Assembly: GCA_002763895.1 (NCBI GenBank)
Contig: NSLH01000009.1
Location: forward strand, 1-64,000
Source: [Chlorobium] sp. 445
Lineage (GTDB): Bacteria; Bacteroidota; Chlorobiia; Chlorobiales; Thermochlorobacteraceae
Length of the DNA stretch: 64,000 bases
Direction: 5' to 3'
In this document: piece by piece, positions 53,893 through 63,662 of the stretch
How the letters are laid out: the number at the start of each line of letters is the position of its first letter
Numbering within the stretch: position 1 is the first letter of the stretch
The notes under the pieces: generated by a model
Seen by the model: the letters and a program-made list of their open reading frames with translations, nothing else
The model's database searches: none
What the model was told of the DNA's origin: nothing
Program-made: the position numbers and the translations under genes

Positions 53893-54770
53893 TCATCTTG
53901 AAAAGAGCAGCACGTCTTCAATGCGGCGCATCAAGGCAAAGCGTGGCATAGTGAAATTTACTACAAAATTTGAATCATTAAGCATGCGCGAGGCATAGGT
54001 AATCCTCATGCGCCGTATGATTGGTGTCTTGGGGCTCTCATGCTCCTGCGGGTACTCAAACGTTTCCACCACGGTTCGCTTGGGCAGCAGTACTGCTGTC
54101 TTGCCGCTTTGAACAGGTTCTGGATCTTCAAAGATAGTTTGAAGTTGCACGCGTTTGGCGGTATCGAGTTGTGCAAGTGCTCGCACGCATGCTGTTGCTG
54201 AATCAATTTGCACAACTTGAAATCCTTCCTTGCCACGAAGCGTGTAGATGATTGCATCATTTTCTCTCGTTACACTTTCAAGTGCATGCAGTGGCACGGT
54301 CAGTTCAGGTACGCCAAGAAACACATTAGCGGCATCTTTGAAGGTTGCGCCAATGCCTGTTGCGCGTCGCAAGTTTTCAGGACTGTTTTGCCCAATCAGG
54401 AGTGTATTTTGGAGTGGAATATACACAAACACGCTGTCGGTGCGCAGCAGGGTCTGTGCTGCCACAATACCCAAAAATGCTGTTACCACAATCTGAATAC
54501 TTTCGTTGCGTTTTGCTTTGATGACGCATCCAAGCGACTGACGCAATTCTGGCGCATCAATTTCTACATTGCCATAGCCTCGAGTGTCTGCACGCTCTGC
54601 GCCATGCGTGCAGCTTGCTCATAGAGTTGGATGAGTGAAGAATCTAATGTCAGTGTATGTTTGATGTGTTCTGGCGCGGATGTGGATTTTTCTGGGTGCT
54701 GTGTTGCACAACTCAGGGCTAAGCAGCTCAGCGTTGTAAGCAGCGCAAGCAGGGCGGATTTCATCATCAT
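53893..54770 (-). CDS. DUF4292 / LolB-like lipoprotein (frameshifted)
   Basis: The N-terminal piece has lipoprotein signal LLTTLSCLALSC and ends ...QSVQTLEA. The frame then changes near 54575, where one added T on the minus strand reads YGNVEIDAPELRQSLGCVIKA. The C-terminal part has the DUF4292 pattern (IQIVVTAFLGIVAAQTLLRT, VFVYIPLQNTLLIG). DUF4292 proteins of the Bacteroidota-Chlorobi group resemble LolA/LolB lipoprotein carriers, so a role in lipoprotein placement is plausible. About 292 residues. It begins one base after the ferredoxin stop. Confidence 0.7.
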
Positions 54771-55079
54771 TCATTTATCTAAGACGACACTCAAATCACT
54801 TTGTGGGGCAATTTGGCACGCTAAGCGTTCTTGTGAGTTTAACAATTTTTGCGCCAGGAACTCTTTTTCAGCGCGCGTCAGTGGCGGTAAGTGCTCTGCC
54901 CCCCTTGTAACCTGCACGCGACAGGTTGTGCAAAGCCCTATTCCACCGCATGCGCCACCAATTTGCACACCTTCATCGAGCGCCAGGTCTTGCAGTGAAC
55001 GCTGCGTTACATTCTCGGTTTCAATTGTTACACACTTTTCTTTTCCATTGCCATATCGCACCGTAATCTCAATTCTCAT
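54771..55079 (-). CDS. Plant-type [2Fe-2S] ferredoxin
   Basis: 102 residues. GGACGGIGLCTTCRV gives C-x5-C-x2-C, and the fourth ligand is in R-L-A-C-Q, the standard [2Fe-2S] ferredoxin pattern. It is a small cytosolic electron carrier; donor and acceptor are unknown. It is 21 bp after the SRPBCC gene and directly abuts the DUF4292 gene. Confidence 0.9.
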   Translation of the reverse strand: MRIEITVRYGNGKEKCVTIETENVTQRSLQDLALDEGVQIGGACGGIGLCTTCRVQVTRGAEHLPPLTRAEKEFLAQKLLNSQERLACQIAPQSDLSVVLDK

Positions 55080-55100
55080 TTCAATCTTGCTTTGTCTTTA

Positions 55101-55643
55101 CTAGTCTCCCTTTTTCATTTTCTCATAGAGTGCATTCACACTTTTGTACACAAACGTGTCAGCAATTGTCTGCATTCGGTTTTTCATCTGACTGCACATA
55201 AAGGCTTGTCCCATAAACGCCCCCAAGGGGTGAAAATCTGTTCCTGACGCGCGTCGGAGCCGAATGTGCAAATGCATTCTGACCAGTGTGTGCGGATTGC
55301 TGGTTGAGCTATGCTCTGCATGTTCAAATGTTAGTTTGCACATCATCCAATCGTGCGCATCTTGGTCTGGCGTATAGTGCGTAAAGACAGCGCCGTTTCT
55401 GCAAAATTCGGTTGGGATACTTATGTGCAATGTTGGTGCAAGTGGCATGTCAACATCATACTGCCATTCATAGAGTGGTAAGCCACTGTTGCTTTTGCCA
55501 ATTAGCTTGACGGCGCGCACCGATGGCATATACTCTTCAAATGTCTTTGGTTGCGACAGGAATTGCATGAGGGATTCTTTCTCAATTGGGACGTCATACA
55601 CTGTGTTGACTTCCGCGTCGATAGAGAAGCTCTCTGCGCTCAT
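55101..55643 (-). CDS. SRPBCC/START-like protein
   Basis: 180 residues with the helix-grip pattern: V-N-T-V-Y-D-V-P-I-E near the start, SQPKTFEEYMPSVRAVKLIG, and a long C-terminal helix (MKNRMQTIADTFVYKSVNAL). It resembles DUF1997-type or polyketide-cyclase-like proteins that bind hydrophobic ligands. There is no signal peptide. Ligand unknown; it precedes the ferredoxin gene by 21 bp. Confidence 0.65.
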   Translation of the reverse strand: MSAESFSIDAEVNTVYDVPIEKESLMQFLSQPKTFEEYMPSVRAVKLIGKSNSGLPLYEWQYDVDMPLAPTLHISIPTEFCRNGAVFTHYTPDQDAHDWMMCKLTFEHAEHSSTSNPHTLVRMHLHIRLRRASGTDFHPLGAFMGQAFMCSQMKNRMQTIADTFVYKSVNALYEKMKKGD

Positions 55644-55693
55644 TTTGGTAACGTTTATGTTGAGATAAATATAGCAAAGGTTATGTAACTCCT

Positions 55694-56662
55694 TCAGGGC
55701 TCAAGCAAAACTTTTCCAATGGTTTTACGCTCTTCAAGCAGTTGGTGGGCATCTTTGGCTTGGTTCAGCGGTAAGCGTGCATAGATAAATAGCTTTAATG
55801 CACCGTTTTGAATCCAGGAGAAAATTTCATGAGCTCGCCACAAGAGTTCCTCACGTGTAGCGGTGTAGTGTGCTAGCGCAGGGCGAGTCATAAATAGCGA
55901 TCCTCTTTGACTCAGTAGAAGTGGGCTGAACGGCGGAATCAAGCCACTTGCATTGCCAAATGAGACGAACATTCCTCGTGGTTTAAGTACGCTCAAGCTC
56001 CCTTCAAATGTATCTCTGCCTACGGAATCATACACGACATCTACGCCTTCGTTTGCCGTGAGCCTTCTGGTTTCAGACACAAAGTCTTGCGTGGAATATA
56101 TGATGACCTCATCTGCCCCTGCTTTTTTTGCTTGTGCGGCTTTTTCTTCGGTGGAGACCGTGGCGATAACACGTGCACTGCGCATTTTTGCAAGTTGAAC
56201 TAGCAGCAATCCTACGCCGCCTGCTGCAGCATGAATCAGTGCGGTATCGGTTTGTTTTAGTGGGTAGGTCGTTGTGGCAAGATAGTGTGCGGTCATACCT
56301 TGTAGCATTGCTGCGGCGCCTTGCTCAAACGAGAGTGATTGAGGCAATTGCACCAATTGCGCTTCTGGCACAGCATGATACTCTGCATAGGTACCGAGTC
56401 GACCTGTATAGGCAACACGGTCGCCTTCTTTCACAAGAGTTACATTTTCTCCGATAGCTTCTACGACGCCAGCGCCCTCCATCCCCAGAATAAACGGTAA
56501 GGTTTGTGGATACAGCCCTGTACGATGATAAACATCAATGTAATTGACGCCGATTGCATGCAACCTAACCAGTGCTTCGTTTGCTTTGAGGGACGGCACG
56601 GGACGCTCTTGACATTTTAATTCTCCTACGCCGCCATACTTTTCTACCACGATAGCTCTCAT
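55694..56662 (-). CDS. Quinone oxidoreductase-like (zeta-crystallin type) NADPH dehydrogenase
   Basis: 322 residues, zinc-free medium-chain reductase. [58 protein letters not shown]-type loop (here I-H-A-A-A-G-G-V-G), [13 protein letters not shown] and [10 protein letters not shown] are Qor signatures. It reduces quinones or enones with NADPH. Its ATG overlaps the stop of bcp (ATGA), so they are coupled; both act against oxidants or electrophiles. Confidence 0.9.
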   Translation of the reverse strand: MRAIVVEKYGGVGELKCQERPVPSLKANEALVRLHAIGVNYIDVYHRTGLYPQTLPFILGMEGAGVVEAIGENVTLVKEGDRVAYTGRLGTYAEYHAVPEAQLVQLPQSLSFEQGAAAMLQGMTAHYLATTTYPLKQTDTALIHAAAGGVGLLLVQLAKMRSARVIATVSTEEKAAQAKKAGADEVIIYSTQDFVSETRRLTANEGVDVVYDSVGRDTFEGSLSVLKPRGMFVSFGNASGLIPPFSPLLLSQRGSLFMTRPALAHYTATREELLWRAHEIFSWIQNGALKLFIYARLPLNQAKDAHQLLEERKTIGKVLLEP

Positions 56663-57131
56663 TTCTTTTTTTCTGAAAGCAGTTTTAGTAATTCTTCAGC
56701 GTGTGTTTCGGGCTTGACTTTCGGGAAGACATGCTCAATTTTTCCATTTTCATCAATGAGGTAAGTTACTCGATTCGTACCCATATATTTTTTTCCGTAG
56801 AGACTTTTTTCGCCCCAAGCGCCATAATCTTGTACAATTTTTTCTCAGTGTCTGCTAAAAGTCGGAACGGCAAATTGTATTTTTCTGCAAACTTTTTATG
56901 TTTTTTTTCATCGTCGATGCTCACTCCTAGCACTTCCACATTTAGTTCTTTGAATTTTGCGAAATTATCGCGAAACGCACATGCTTCTTTCGTGCAGCCT
57001 GGCGTATCATCTTTCGGATAAAAATACAGAATAACTTTTTTGCCTCTAAAATTTTCTAATGCGACTGGTTCGCCGTTTTGGTCAGTAGTCTTAAAACTTG
57101 GCGCTATTGCACCTACTTCTAAAAGTGCCAT
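56659..57131 (-). CDS. bcp: Thioredoxin-dependent peroxiredoxin Bcp (frameshifted)
   Basis: Atypical 2-Cys peroxiredoxin reducing organic peroxides. [19 protein letters not shown] contains the peroxidatic Cys and the second Cys five residues on. The frame breaks at the T6 run 56838-56843 (plus). One more A on the minus strand reads [17 protein letters not shown], the expected Bcp sequence, and ends [11 protein letters not shown] at 56659. Corrected length is about 158 residues, the family norm. It overlaps the quinone reductase gene by 4 bp. Confidence 0.92.
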
Positions 57132-57146
57132 GGGATAGGTTGTTTT

Positions 57147-58862
57147 TTAATTCTGCTTAAACTGCACGTTTTTCCACTGCTTAAATAAATCTTTGACTTT
57201 ATTGCGTTGATATTTTCCTGTTGAAGTTACTGGAATTTCATTGCTGAAGAGCACGACTTTTGGACATTTGTTGAATGGCAATTTTTCAGCACACTTTTTA
57301 ATAATTTCCTCGCCTGTGAGTGTTGCGCCATCTTTAAGTTGAACCAGTGCGCCGACCTCTTCGCCATACCAATCGTTTTCAAATCCTACAGCAATTGCCG
57401 CTTTAACGCCCTCGATGCTACAAAGCACTTCGTCAATTTCAAATGGTGAGATATTAACACCGCCACGAATAATTAGTTCTTTAATTCGCCCTGTAATGAA
57501 AAAGAATTTTCTACCTTTTTCATCGGTTTTGAAAAATCCTTCATCGCCGCTGTGAAACCAACCTTTTTCAAATGCCTTAACATTTGCTTCTTCATTTTGA
57601 TAATAGCCTTTCATGACATTATGTCCACGAATAACGATTTCACCGCGCCATCCTTCACGTACTTTTTCGCCACGGTTATTAAAAATTGCCATTTCGTTTG
57701 GCGGTATCGGCACACCAATAGAGGGGAAGCCAAACTCGCTGAGCCACTTTTGATGCTCTTCTTCGCTCAAATCTAGTGGTAAGAAGCAAGAATAGCAGGT
57801 TGTTTCCGATAAGCCATAGCCATGAATAATTTTCAAGCCGTAGCGCTTCTCGAATGCCATTGCAAGTTCTACCGTGAGCGGTCCAGCGCCGCAAATAAAA
57901 TGGCTAAAATGCATCAGGTTGTACTTAGAAAGATCAATGTTTGCATGCAATAGAAATTGCAACAAAGTTGGCACCACGCTCACGATTTTTACTTTTTCCG
58001 TTGCAATGCGCTCAAAAAATGTCTCCGTCTGAAATTTTTGATTTAATACAACAGCACCGCCGTAATACAGCGGGGTTATCAGCGTAACGACTATGCCATT
58101 AACATGATGAATCGGCAAGACACACATCATGACATCGCCCTCTTTTAAGCCGTGCCATGTCGCAATGGCATCAGCATCGACCAGCAAGTTATACTGCGTG
58201 AGCACGACGCCTTTAGGCAATCCTGTCGTACCGCTGGTGTAGACAATGAGTGCTTCGGTTTCAAGGTCAGCGTAGGTGGCACGTGTTTCATCTACAGTTT
58301 CTCTTGGCTTAGCGCGTGTGTCAATAATTTGAGCTTGTCCAAACTCGTCTGGGAAGGCAGAAATGGTTTGCTCAAAATCGCTTGAGGCAAGAAGAGTCAG
58401 GTCAAGCCCTAAGTTTTGAATCATTGGCAAGTATTCATCGCGTACAAACGCCAGTTGCACACCTGCATTTTCCAGAATGTACTTAATGCGCTCTGGGGTT
58501 TCGCCAACATTGATGGGCACAACCGTCATACCCGCGCACCATGCGGCAAAATACTGTACCACGGTATCAATATGGTTGTGCGACACTGTTGCCACACGGC
58601 TTTCTTCAATCAAGCCTTGCGCACGCAAGTAGTTTGCCGTTTGAAAGACTTTGCGCTGAAATTCTTCGTATGTGTAGCGCATCGCTACGCCACCACTGGC
58701 ATAAAACGTAATGAAGATGTCGTTGCGATATCGCTTTGTTTGCTCCGTGAGCAGTTCAAGGATATTGCTGTATTTGACCAAGTAGTTTGTCGGCAAGTAA
58801 GTTTGTCCGTCAATGATGACGGCATGCGACATATGGGTATTGAAAATCAGGTCTTTGTTCAT
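57147..58862 (-). CDS. AMP-forming acyl-CoA synthetase/ligase
   Basis: 571 residues of the ANL superfamily. YTSGTTGLPKGV (A3), IHGYGLSETTC (A5), GWFHSGDEG (A7), ITGRIKELIIRGGVNISP (A8) and the catalytic Lys in TSTGKYQRNKV (A10) are all present. It activates a carboxylic acid as acyl-AMP, then passes it to CoA or a carrier; the chain specificity is not readable. It has its own promoter-like element 32 bp upstream and is divergent from an SDR gene. Confidence 0.9.
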   Translation of the reverse strand: MNKDLIFNTHMSHAVIIDGQTYLPTNYLVKYSNILELLTEQTKRYRNDIFITFYASGGVAMRYTYEEFQRKVFQTANYLRAQGLIEESRVATVSHNHIDTVVQYFAAWCAGMTVVPINVGETPERIKYILENAGVQLAFVRDEYLPMIQNLGLDLTLLASSDFEQTISAFPDEFGQAQIIDTRAKPRETVDETRATYADLETEALIVYTSGTTGLPKGVVLTQYNLLVDADAIATWHGLKEGDVMMCVLPIHHVNGIVVTLITPLYYGGAVVLNQKFQTETFFERIATEKVKIVSVVPTLLQFLLHANIDLSKYNLMHFSHFICGAGPLTVELAMAFEKRYGLKIIHGYGLSETTCYSCFLPLDLSEEEHQKWLSEFGFPSIGVPIPPNEMAIFNNRGEKVREGWRGEIVIRGHNVMKGYYQNEEANVKAFEKGWFHSGDEGFFKTDEKGRKFFFITGRIKELIIRGGVNISPFEIDEVLCSIEGVKAAIAVGFENDWYGEEVGALVQLKDGATLTGEEIIKKCAEKLPFNKCPKVVLFSNEIPVTSTGKYQRNKVKDLFKQWKNVQFKQN

Positions 58863-58894
58863 TGCTCGTCATGTAGTTTTGCCAGCTGTTTTTT

Positions 58895-58902
58895 CAAAAA
58901 TA
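58895..58902 (-). promoter_or_regulatory. Bacteroidota-type -7 element (TATTTTTG)
   Basis: The minus-strand element ends 32 bp before the acyl-CoA synthetase start at 58862. It lies in a 128-bp divergent intergenic region. Confidence 0.4.
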
Positions 58903-58961
58903 CGTGATGTACGTCATTTTCAAGGGATAAGTTCTGCTACCGAAAAGTGCAGTAAGACCAT

Positions 58962-58969
58962 TATATTTG
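58962..58969 (+). promoter_or_regulatory. Bacteroidota-type -7 element (TATATTTG)
   Basis: TATATTTGCA ends 21 bp before the SDR start at 58991. Confidence 0.45.
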
Positions 58970-58990
58970 CACTTCAGAAAACTTCGATTC

Positions 58991-59758
58991 ATGTCGCTCA
59001 AAGATAAAGTTGTTCTTATCACAGGTGCGAGCGCCGGTATTGGGCGAGCTACAGCTCAAGTTTTTGCGCGTGAAGGCGCATCACTGGCGCTCGGTGCGCG
59101 GCGCAAGGACAGACTGGAGGCACTTGCCTCTGACCTTCATCATCACTATGGCGTTCGGGTTCTACCTCTCACCCTTGATGTAACTCGTGCTGAGAGTTGC
59201 TCAGCCTTTATCAATGAATCTATTAAAGCTTTTGGCAAGATCGATGTGCTCATCAACAATGCTGGTCTGGCACGCGGCGTCGACAAAATCTCTGATGTCA
59301 AAGAAGTGGATATGCGTGAAGTGTTTGAAACGAATGTCTATGGTCTGTTGCGGCTCTCTCAACTGGCGCTAAGAGAGATGCTACCACGAAACAGCGGACA
59401 CATCATCAACTTGGGCAGTGTAGCTGGTCATATGCCTTATGAAGGTGGCAGCGTCTATTGTGCCTCAAAATTTAGTGTCAGAGCTATTTCTGAAGTCTTG
59501 CGCCTCGAGTTGCTTGGGACTAACATCCGTGTCAGCCTGATTTCTCCCGGACTTGTTGAAACTGAATTCAGCCTCGTGCGTTACCGTGGCGATAGCGATA
59601 AAGCAGGACAAGTCTATCGTGGTATGACGCCGCTCACAGGAGAGGATATTGCAGAGTGTGTTTTGTTTGTTGCATCGCGTCCTGCACATGTAGACATTGA
59701 TGAAATCGTTGTGCGTCCAGTTGCACAAGCTGGATTGAAAGTGCATCGCGCACCATGA
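58991..59758 (+). CDS. Classical SDR oxidoreductase, YdfG-like
   Basis: 255 residues. The NADP-binding TGASAGIG (about residues 12-19), NNAGLARG (about 89), catalytic Ser in INLGSVAGHMPYEGG and the Y-x-x-x-K pair in VYCASKFSVRA are intact. The C-terminal EDIAECVLFVASRPAHVDIDE is characteristic of the YdfG/serine-3-dehydrogenase group. It is probably an NADP-dependent 3-hydroxyacid dehydrogenase. Confidence 0.9.
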   Translation: MSLKDKVVLITGASAGIGRATAQVFAREGASLALGARRKDRLEALASDLHHHYGVRVLPLTLDVTRAESCSAFINESIKAFGKIDVLINNAGLARGVDKISDVKEVDMREVFETNVYGLLRLSQLALREMLPRNSGHIINLGSVAGHMPYEGGSVYCASKFSVRAISEVLRLELLGTNIRVSLISPGLVETEFSLVRYRGDSDKAGQVYRGMTPLTGEDIAECVLFVASRPAHVDIDEIVVRPVAQAGLKVHRAP

Positions 59759-59783
59759 ATTTTCCTTAACCATAATTGCCGAC

Positions 59784-60542
59784 ATGCCAACTTATCTCAA
59801 AACGCTGTTGCTGTGCGGCTTGTTGTCCTTTTCGGCTTTGCCGCTTTATGCGCAAGTGCTTGGCGAAGCCAGCTCAGACGACATCCGCGAACGCCCACGT
59901 GAAATTTCTTTTCGCAGCATTGAAGTGGGCATCACGCCGTTTGCATCACTGCAACCGCTTTCGAGCAATACCGCTCAGTTGCCCTTTGTCATCACGCGCG
60001 CGACACTCTCAGCACTGGCGCGATTAGACAACGCGATGCTTTACATTGACTACTCGGTTGGTAACATCACAAACTTTCCTGACGCTGTTACGCTGGTGAG
60101 CGGCGGTGCAAAGTTTGACTTTGACTTTTTTTTCGTGCCTCCTACACTCGATGCACTGCGACCGCTTATTAGTTTTGCCACGGTCGCCGACCTTGTTGCC
60201 GCCTCAACCACACCAAGCCCTCAAACCGCAGGAACAAATAACCTGAGTTTAGCTACAGTCGGTATTGGGGCAGGCTTAGGTGCATCGTATCAAAGCAAAA
60301 CTTGGATTACACAAGCCAAAGTAGAAGGCTATATTGCAATTGCTTCTCAAGGTTTTAGTCCTGTCGTTGGGTTTGGGAGCGGTATCGTAGGTGATGCCAC
60401 TGTTCAATTTCCGTATCTGCTCGGAAATATAGGCTTAGCGTTCACTTATCGCTTTCGTACCAGCGCCATGAATTTTGCGACAAACCCGCAATTCAGCTAT
60501 GGATTTCTCTCGCACACCTTAACGGCGGGAATTACTTTTTAA
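59784..60542 (+). CDS. Secreted outer-membrane-like protein
   Basis: 252 residues with signal peptide LLLCGLLSFSALPLYAQ. The mature part has alternating hydrophobic/polar strands, Gly-rich turns (GIGAGLGASYQSK) and ends in Phe (TAGITF), fitting a small beta-barrel. Family not recognised. It lies between the SDR gene and a small conserved gene, on the same strand. Confidence 0.65.
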   Translation: MPTYLKTLLLCGLLSFSALPLYAQVLGEASSDDIRERPREISFRSIEVGITPFASLQPLSSNTAQLPFVITRATLSALARLDNAMLYIDYSVGNITNFPDAVTLVSGGAKFDFDFFFVPPTLDALRPLISFATVADLVAASTTPSPQTAGTNNLSLATVGIGAGLGASYQSKTWITQAKVEGYIAIASQGFSPVVGFGSGIVGDATVQFPYLLGNIGLAFTYRFRTSAMNFATNPQFSYGFLSHTLTAGITF

Positions 60543-60571
60543 CTAATCCTGTTAGCCACTGCAAATCTTCA

Positions 60572-60856
60572 ATGAGAAAGCAAGATATTCTTCAAGAACT
60601 CGAAGATATTGCCAAGAAACTTGGTTACCGTGTCCGTTACGAAAAGGGTAATTTTGTTGGTGGAGATTGTCGCGTGCATGAAGAAAAAATTTTAGTCGTC
60701 AATAAATTTTTGCCGATTGAAGGACGCATCTCGACGATTGCAAGAGCACTCTCGCGCATCGGGGTTGGCAATATCTTCATTACACCGCAAGTGCGAAAAC
60801 TCATTGACGATGAAGTGTCCACCCAAAAAAGTGAGTTACCGCGTTCGACAACATGA
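60572..60856 (+). CDS. Small conserved protein of unknown function
   Basis: 94 residues. ILQELEDIAKKLGYRVRYEKG, FVGGDCRVHEEKILVVNK and a C-terminal helix form a pattern I believe is shared across Bacteroidota-Chlorobi genomes, without an assigned role. No signal peptide or membrane segment. It is 12 bp before the metallo-hydrolase gene and probably co-transcribed. Confidence 0.65.
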   Translation: MRKQDILQELEDIAKKLGYRVRYEKGNFVGGDCRVHEEKILVVNKFLPIEGRISTIARALSRIGVGNIFITPQVRKLIDDEVSTQKSELPRSTT

Positions 60857-60868
60857 TTGCTTAACCTT

Positions 60869-61642
60869 ATGAAAGTTACACTTTTGGGTTCAGGTACATC
60901 GCAAGGCATTCCTGTACCACTCTGCCAATGCCGTGTGTGCACCTCAACCGACCCTCGCGATAAACGCTTGCGCTGTTCCGCACTTGTTGAAACCGCTGGA
61001 CTTTCTATTCTCATTGATACTTCGATTGACTTTCGCCAACAAATGCTGCGCAGCCGCGTGCAGCGCATTGATGCCGTTTTGCAAACCCATCATCATTTTG
61101 ATCACCTTTTTGGATTAGATGATATTCGCGCCTTCAGTACGGCGCAACAAGCCGCAATTGATTTTTACACATCCCCACAATGCGAGCCTGAAGTCATGCG
61201 CCGATTCGGCTATGCGTTCAGTGAACAAAATCTTAAATGGGGCTTGCCTGCACTGACGATGCATGTGGTTGACGCCCCGTTCGTGATTGAAAAACATGGC
61301 AAGCGCGTCGAAGTTACTCCGATTGACGTCGGACATGGCAAAATCATGATCTATGGCTACCGCATCGGCAACTTCGCATACTTGACAGATTGCAAAACTC
61401 TGCCTGAACATTCCTACGAACGCTTGTATCATCTGGATGTCTTGCTGATTGATTGTCTTCGGCTCACACCACACCCGACGCATGCTTGTCTTTCCGAAAC
61501 ACTCTCTTACATTGAACGCATTCAGCCGCGCCGAGCCGTACTCATCCATATGAGCCACGAAGTCGGACACGCTGAACTTGAAGCCATGCTGCCTGAACAC
61601 ATCCGCGTCGGCTATGATGAAATGGAAATCATCATAGACTGA
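60869..61642 (+). CDS. Metallo-beta-lactamase-fold hydrolase, PhnP-like
   Basis: 257 residues. MKVTLLGSGTSQGIPVPLC starts the fold. C-Q-C-R-V-C-T near the N-terminus resembles the extra zinc cysteines of PhnP-like phosphodiesterases. THHHFDHLFGLDD is the HxHxDH metal motif. Y-L-T-D-C-K and H-M-S-H-E provide the later ligands. Substrates of such proteins are cyclic phosphodiesters or nucleotides; the exact one is unknown. Confidence 0.88.
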   Translation: MKVTLLGSGTSQGIPVPLCQCRVCTSTDPRDKRLRCSALVETAGLSILIDTSIDFRQQMLRSRVQRIDAVLQTHHHFDHLFGLDDIRAFSTAQQAAIDFYTSPQCEPEVMRRFGYAFSEQNLKWGLPALTMHVVDAPFVIEKHGKRVEVTPIDVGHGKIMIYGYRIGNFAYLTDCKTLPEHSYERLYHLDVLLIDCLRLTPHPTHACLSETLSYIERIQPRRAVLIHMSHEVGHAELEAMLPEHIRVGYDEMEIIID

Positions 61643-61690
61643 ACACTTCCCGCATCTGCTCTACAGGGTGCCTAGATTGCTCTAAGGTTG

Positions 61691-61698
61691 TATCTTTG
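61691..61698 (+). promoter_or_regulatory. Bacteroidota-type -7 element (TATCTTTG)
   Basis: TATCTTTGCA ends 31 bp before the peptide-binding lipoprotein start at 61730. Confidence 0.45.
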
Positions 61699-61729
61699 CA
61701 TAAGTCAATCACAACGTTTGCAAATTTTA

Positions 61730-63573
61730 ATGAAGATTTTTATTCTGCTCTCCTTTGCGTTCTGTACGCTTTTCTGGCTCTCATGCAGCAAGCCAAAAGA
61801 GACCAAACCCGCTGAAAAGGTTTATGAATACCGTATTGCATCTGGCGGCAAAGTCTATGGTGGACCTTATGCCTATGCAGAACTGCAACCGCTGACCACA
61901 CTCGATCCTGTGCAACTTATCGAGAATGTCTCGCAACACGCTGCGCATCAACTCTATGACTTACTGATTGATCTTGATCCCACAACCCTCTCGCCCGTGC
62001 CCGAACTGGCAGAGAGTTGGGAGATTTCTGACGACGGGCTGTTTTATACCTTCACGCTGCGCGACAGTGTTTTTTTCCACAACGACCGCTGCTTTCCACA
62101 AGGCGTAGGACGCAAACTGACCGCAGCGGATGTTAAGTACTCTTTTGAGCGGGTTTGTCATCCTGCCACTCAGACCAAAGGATTCTGGGTCTTTCGTGAT
62201 AGAGTTGAGGGTGCCACAGAATTTTACGAAGAGCAGCTCTTGGCGCGCGCGAAAATCGCCAACCTAAACTTTTCGGTGTCCGTGGCTTTGAAGTGCTCAG
62301 TGATCGCCGTTTCCGAATTCGCCTCACTCAACCTTTTGCTCCTTTTTTGATGACACTGGCTTCAGCCTTTTGCTATATCATTCCACGTGAAGCCGTCGAT
62401 TACTACGGTCCCAACTTCACCAAGCACCCTGTTGGCACCGGTCCATTTATGTTTGAAGAATTCGGAGCAGATTTTCTCAAACTCAAACGTAACCCGCGCT
62501 ACTGGCAAAAAGATATGCACGGCAACACACTGCCCTACCTTGACGAAATCACACTTTATTTTTCGCGCAGTGCAACTGAACAGCTTGCAGCGTTGCAACG
62601 CGGAGAAATTTTAGAGATAAGTCGCTTCTCCAGCGACATTCGCCAGCAAGTTTTACTTCATGATACACTTGCACCTGACTATCAAGAGCGCTTCAGACTT
62701 TTCTCGACGCCCTCGCTCTCAGTGCAATTTTGCGGGATGAATTGTGCACTTCCTCCCTTCAACGATGTACGTGTGCGCCAAGCGTTTTCTCTTGCACTTA
62801 ATCGCACAGAGCTTTCTAAACTCGTTATCACCCCTGATGAGATACAAGCTAGCAAATATGCTGCTACGCGCGGTTTAGTGCCCCCTGCGCTCGCCGCCTA
62901 TGATACGACTCGAGATCAAATCTTCACCAAGCCTCTCAGAGGCGATAAAGCCAAATCGAGCAACCTTCTCAAACTTGAAGTCTTTAACCCAGACAAAGCG
63001 CGTGCCTTGCTTGCTAGCGCCGGCTATCCAGATGGCAAAGGGTTTCCCACACTCCCGCTCTATTATGATTCTACAAACACTCGCAACCGCCGCCTTGCTG
63101 AATTTATCCAGACATCGCTGAAGCAGCATCTGAATATCACGATTCACCTTGCGCCACTTTCGTGGTCGGAGCATTTAGCGAAGTGTGAATCCGGTCGTGT
63201 CGCATTTTTCCTCTTAGGGTGGGTCGCCGATTATCCTGAACCAGAAAATTTTCTCAATCTGCTCTATGGCAAGTTTGTCCCTGCTGATACCAGCGCCATC
63301 AGTTATCCGAATATGCCGCGCTATCGCAATCCAAATTTTGATGCGCTCTTTGAACAAGCCTTGCTAACGCTTAACGACTCTTTGCGCTACCGCCTTTATG
63401 CAGAAACTGAAGCACTTGCCCTTAACGATGCCCCACTGTTGCTGCTTGTCTATGACCGTGATGAAAAACTGCTTTCAAAAGATGTTCAAGGCTATGCGCT
63501 GAATGCTATGGATCGGCGCGACCTCAAGTATGTTTGGCTCAACCGTGCCTCTTCATCTGCTGCGATGCAGTAA
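61730..63573 (+). CDS. Peptide-binding lipoprotein of ABC transporter, second paralogue (frameshifted)
   Basis: SBP_bac_5 family, about 614 residues joined. Lipoprotein signal LLSFAFCTLFWLSC, then LAESWEISDDGLFYTFTLRD, RKLTAADVKYSFERV and, after the break, HPVGTGPFMFEEF, VRVRQAFSLALNRTELSKL and DYPEPENFLNLLYG. The frame breaks at the A4 run 62252-62255; one more A reads AKNRQPKLFGVRGFEVLSD. It captures peptides or related solutes in the periplasm. No permease or ATPase adjoins it. It is only distantly similar to the paralogue at 5.7-7.5 kb. Confidence 0.87.
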
Positions 63574-63623
63574 GCACATGTTAAAAAATCGTTGCAGTCT
63601 GCTGCTGAATTCTTTCTGATTGT

Positions 63624-63631
63624 TACCTTTG
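63624..63631 (+). promoter_or_regulatory. Bacteroidota-type -7 element (TACCTTTG)
   Basis: Ends 31 bp before the TPR gene start at 63663. Confidence 0.4.
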
Positions 63632-63662
63632 ATTGTCTTTTTTATCTCTTCATGATTAGCGC